Shown: positions 61,810 to 63,676 of the stretch, one piece after another
Position numbering within the stretch: the stretch's first letter is position 1
Layout: each line of letters opens with the position of its first letter
Assembly: GCA_001603455.1 (NCBI GenBank)
Contig: LUZA01000002.1
Location: 1 to 63,676, forward strand
Source: Bacteroidales bacterium Bact_09
Lineage (GTDB): Bacteria > Bacteroidota > Bacteroidia > Bacteroidales > UBA932
Direction of reading: 5' to 3'
Length of the DNA stretch: 63,676 nt
The notes under the pieces: generated by a model
The model's database searches: none
What the model saw: the letters and a program-made list of their open reading frames with translations, nothing else
What the model was told of the DNA's origin: nothing
Position numbers and translations under genes: made by a program

Positions 61810-62886
61810 CTATAATGCCAGTATGCAGACAGGCTGGCTGATGGCAATGCGTTTCCCCGTATCCTCCGGCAGCCCGGTCTGCGTATTACGGCGGTAGATT
61901 TCTATATGGTTCTCATTCTTGCATGAGACAAGGATCCATCGGTCATCCGGGGTGATCAGAAAATGCCTGGGGTGGTTTCCTGTGGGTTGGAATCCTGTCC
62001 TTGCCAGTTTGCCTTCCGTCGGATCTACACTATAAGTGACTATTCCGTCACCTTTCAGGCGAGTGGAAACGTAAAGGAATTTCCCGTCGGCGGACAAGGC
62101 AATATGCGCACTTCCGCGGGCCAGGCAGGTATCTGCCAGAACAGATTGGATCGGTGAGAGTTGTCCTTCTTTGTGCGAGAATACAGTAACCTTTCCGGAA
62201 AGTTCACTTATCAGGTATGCCCGGTCACCGGACCTGTTGAATATCAATTGTCGGGGCCCGCTGCCCGGTTCCAGGGACACTGTATTTGTAAGTACCGGGG
62301 CTGCCAATGTGGTGTTTTGCATGACATAGATCCGGTCAGAGCCCAGATCGGTAGCGAAAAGATGTGTCCCTGAAGGTGAAAAAACCACACAATGGATATG
62401 GGGTGAACGTTGTCTTAAGCTGTCGGGTCCCGATCCGGAAAAAGACAATTGACGCTTCACGTCACGGTTCTCCGCAGAATAGACAGTGACTGTTCCGGAA
62501 GAATAATCTGCTGTGACCACATAGCGGCCGGCAGGTTCCACAGCAATATGACAGGGATCTGATCCGGGGTTGTCAATACAGCCGAGCAGCTGCATAGTAC
62601 CATTTTTCCTATCCGCAGCAAAAGCGGAGAGCCCTGATCTTGCTCCGCTTTCATTAACGGCATATACTATGTCAGTACCCGGGGCAGCTGCCAGAAAAGA
62701 CGGATTGTCAGCCTTGGCACTGTCCAAAAACTTATATTCTGCATTTTTTGTGTTAAACCGGCAGGAATATATGCCATGACCTTTCCCTGTAGTATATGTA
62801 CCCACAATAAGCCTCAGGTACTGAGATCCGGTACTACATGCAGATATCACGACAATGGCAACGAATACAATGATCAGATGTTTCAT
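61810..62886 (-). CDS. Lactonase-family seven-bladed beta-propeller lipoprotein
   Basis: A 358-residue lipoprotein (signal ending in lipobox VISAC) of the 6-phosphogluconolactonase (Pgl, YbhE-like) beta-propeller family. Blade-type repeats include LIVGTYTTGKGHGIYSC, NPSFLAAAPGTDIVYAVNE, DPCHIAVEPAGRYVVTADY and GNHPRHFLITPDDRWILVSC. The lipoprotein signal puts it in the periplasm or outer membrane, so it is unlikely to be the pentose-pathway enzyme; it may act on an extracellular lactone or bind ligand. A short 5' leader with a TATTTTTG box lies upstream. Confidence 0.88.
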   Translation of the reverse strand: MKHLIIVFVAIVVISACSTGSQYLRLIVGTYTTGKGHGIYSCRFNTKNAEYKFLDSAKADNPSFLAAAPGTDIVYAVNESGARSGLSAFAADRKNGTMQLLGCIDNPGSDPCHIAVEPAGRYVVTADYSSGTVTVYSAENRDVKRQLSFSGSGPDSLRQRSPHIHCVVFSPSGTHLFATDLGSDRIYVMQNTTLAAPVLTNTVSLEPGSGPRQLIFNRSGDRAYLISELSGKVTVFSHKEGQLSPIQSVLADTCLARGSAHIALSADGKFLYVSTRLKGDGIVTYSVDPTEGKLARTGFQPTGNHPRHFLITPDDRWILVSCKNENHIEIYRRNTQTGLPEDTGKRIAISQPVCILAL

Positions 62887-62896
62887 AAATTTTCCG

Positions 62897-62904
62897 CAAA
62901 AATA
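62897..62904 (-). promoter_or_regulatory. Candidate -7 box for the lactonase-like gene
   Basis: Read on the - strand this is TATTTTTG, 10 bases upstream of the start codon at 62886. It lies at the foot of the preceding terminator hairpin, whose T-rich tail it shares, so the match may be partly fortuitous. Confidence 0.3.
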
Positions 62905-62907
62905 ATA

Positions 62908-62940
62908 AGAAGCCGACTAAAAATCACTTTTTAGTCGGCC
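62908..62940 (-). terminator. Perfect 12-bp intrinsic terminator after the NigD-like gene
   Basis: GCCGACTAAAAA (62912-62923) and TTTTTAGTCGGC (62928-62939) form a perfect 12-base-pair stem with the 4-base loop TCAC. On the - strand it is followed by a T-rich stretch (TTCTTATTATTTTT) and lies about 33 bases after the stop of the NigD-like gene. It separates that gene from the lactonase-like gene. Confidence 0.85.
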
Positions 62941-62972
62941 TTGGGCAAAAATTCATTTAACCGTAATGCAAA

Positions 62973-63676
62973 TTAATAATCGAGCTTATAGACCTTTAAA
63001 CCCTCATTGATGGTATTTACTTTGATCTTCAAGCCCTTTACACCGTTCTCTATGCATTCTCCCACCAGCGGATAAGACATCACGGTAGTGAAAGTGGTGT
63101 ACTGGGGATCGCTTTTGGCTTCATGACGCAGTTCCAGACAGTAATAGCCATCTTCAAGTGGCGTTTCCCTGTTCAGGTCGTAGATCATTTTAAAACTATG
63201 CTTATTTGGATTTGTAGCCTGGATGGTTACCTGCAGATTCAGGTAACGATTGGTCCCCAGTCCTCCTCCGGCAATCCAGATATACCGCGGTTCAACCCTG
63301 TCGCTGCCCAGAGTGTCTGGCTCCGAAGTATAAAGGAATTCTTCGGTATCTACCAGATTCATTTGCACAATATCAATATACTTGATTACCGGATCCGCCT
63401 GGGATAATTCCTTTTCCTGAGGAGTACTTCCGTGGAACTGGTAATACAATATGAGCCGTTGTCCGTTTATAGGTTCTAATTCTTTGATAGAGGCATGGTT
63501 CTTTGGACAAAACAGCAGGGTGTCATCGGTAATGAAGTAATAAGGATACTTGTCGCCTGCCGGCAATTCGTAATCGGTCGATATGGTTGCCCAGGTAATA
63601 TGGGTTTCATCTCCGGAATTCAACCAGCCTTTGCAGGAAGAGGTGAAAATGAACAGGGCTGCCGCAGTAAATAAAT
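62973..63676 (-). CDS. NigD-like lipoprotein (5' end beyond the window)
   Basis: The C-terminal part of a lipoprotein, open to the window edge. The visible N-terminal part reads a hydrophobic signal end and lipobox TSSC, followed by KGWLNSGDETHI, so only the first few residues are missing. The mature part fits NigD-like proteins of Bacteroidota: an N-terminal beta barrel (PYYFITDDTLLFCP, NGQRLILYYQF) and a C-terminal beta sandwich (RYLNLQVTIQATNPN, YYCLELRHEAKSD). No function is established for most members. The nominal start at 63623 is an internal TTG and was not used. Confidence 0.78.
   Translation of the reverse strand, partial: LFTAAALFIFTSSCKGWLNSGDETHITWATISTDYELPAGDKYPYYFITDDTLLFCPKNHASIKELEPINGQRLILYYQFHGSTPQEKELSQADPVIKYIDIVQMNLVDTEEFLYTSEPDTLGSDRVEPRYIWIAGGGLGTNRYLNLQVTIQATNPNKHSFKMIYDLNRETPLEDGYYCLELRHEAKSDPQYTTFTTVMSYPLVGECIENGVKGLKIKVNTINEGLKVYKLDY

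Noticed and set aside
1-63676. Mobile elements, prophage, CRISPR arrays, tRNA or rRNA genes
   Set aside because: No transposase, integrase, repeat-spacer pattern or conserved RNA sequence was seen on reading through; the duplicated 13-base string near 1 and 22015 is likely chance.

Overview
The window looks like chromosomal DNA of a member of the order Bacteroidales (phylum Bacteroidota). The evidence is a TonB-dependent receptor with an STN-like N-terminus beside a DUF4249 lipoprotein, a NigD-like lipoprotein, a NamZ/AmgK/MurU peptidoglycan-recycling set, candidate promoters of the TAnnTTTG (-7) type, weak Shine-Dalgarno sequences, and many ATGA, TGATG and TAATG gene overlaps. I cannot fix the family or genus. 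Gene density is very high. No tRNA, rRNA, CRISPR array, insertion sequence or prophage gene was seen, and no gene-free stretch exceeds about 150 bases.

Region 1 (135-13633, + strand) is an anaerobic lysine fermentation operon. In order it holds CoA-transferase subunit A, a class III aminotransferase, Kce, Kdd, lysine 2,3-aminomutase KamA, the KamB/KamC reactivase pair, lysine 5,6-aminomutase KamD/KamE, CoA-transferase subunit B and a thiolase, followed by an acyl-CoA synthetase. The usual 3-aminobutyryl-CoA ammonia-lyase (Kal) and the crotonyl-CoA to butyryl-CoA enzymes are not in the window. A glutamate-1-semialdehyde-aminomutase-like aminotransferase sits directly before kce. I infer that it may transaminate the beta-amino intermediate to acetoacetyl-CoA, which the operon's thiolase would then split.

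Region 2 (13689-30267) holds queH, a tripartite RND efflux system (adaptor, pump, TolC-like channel), an opposite-strand outer-membrane quartet (unknown secreted protein, TonB receptor, DUF4249 lipoprotein, MG2/plug-like protein), a two-domain glycosyltransferase, a SpoIID/LytB protein and an AmpG-like permease.

Region 3 (28963-34875) continues as a peptidoglycan amino-sugar salvage cluster: AmpG-like permease, NamZ exo-muramidase, a GH18-like lipoprotein that lacks a key catalytic Asp, an AmgK kinase fused to a RapZ C-terminal domain, and MurU. It is followed by a PatB-type C-S lyase and a mixed housekeeping stretch (SDR, Gfo/Idh/MocA, DUF2461, phosphodiester glycosidase) up to 39490.

Region 4 (61666 down to about 39491, - strand) is a gap-poor operon of about 22 kb encoding an aryl-polyene/flexirubin-type pigment pathway. 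It starts with tyrosine ammonia-lyase and includes a ketoreductase, three complete ketosynthases, two ketosynthase-like proteins without the active-site Cys, two acyl carrier proteins, two hot-dog dehydratases, a thioesterase, an LpxL-like acyltransferase, LolA, an ArnE-like mini-transporter, a family 2 glycosyltransferase, an MMPL exporter fused to an acyltransferase, a CrtI-like oxidoreductase, a B12-type radical SAM protein, an uncharacterised small protein, a secreted esterase-like hydrolase, a PaaK-like ligase and a PlsC-like acyltransferase. The dialkylresorcinol genes darA/darB that define true flexirubins are absent. I infer a 4-hydroxyphenyl polyene acid that is lipidated, possibly glycosylated, and exported to the outer membrane. 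The window ends with a beta-propeller lactonase-like lipoprotein and a NigD-like lipoprotein cut by the window edge.
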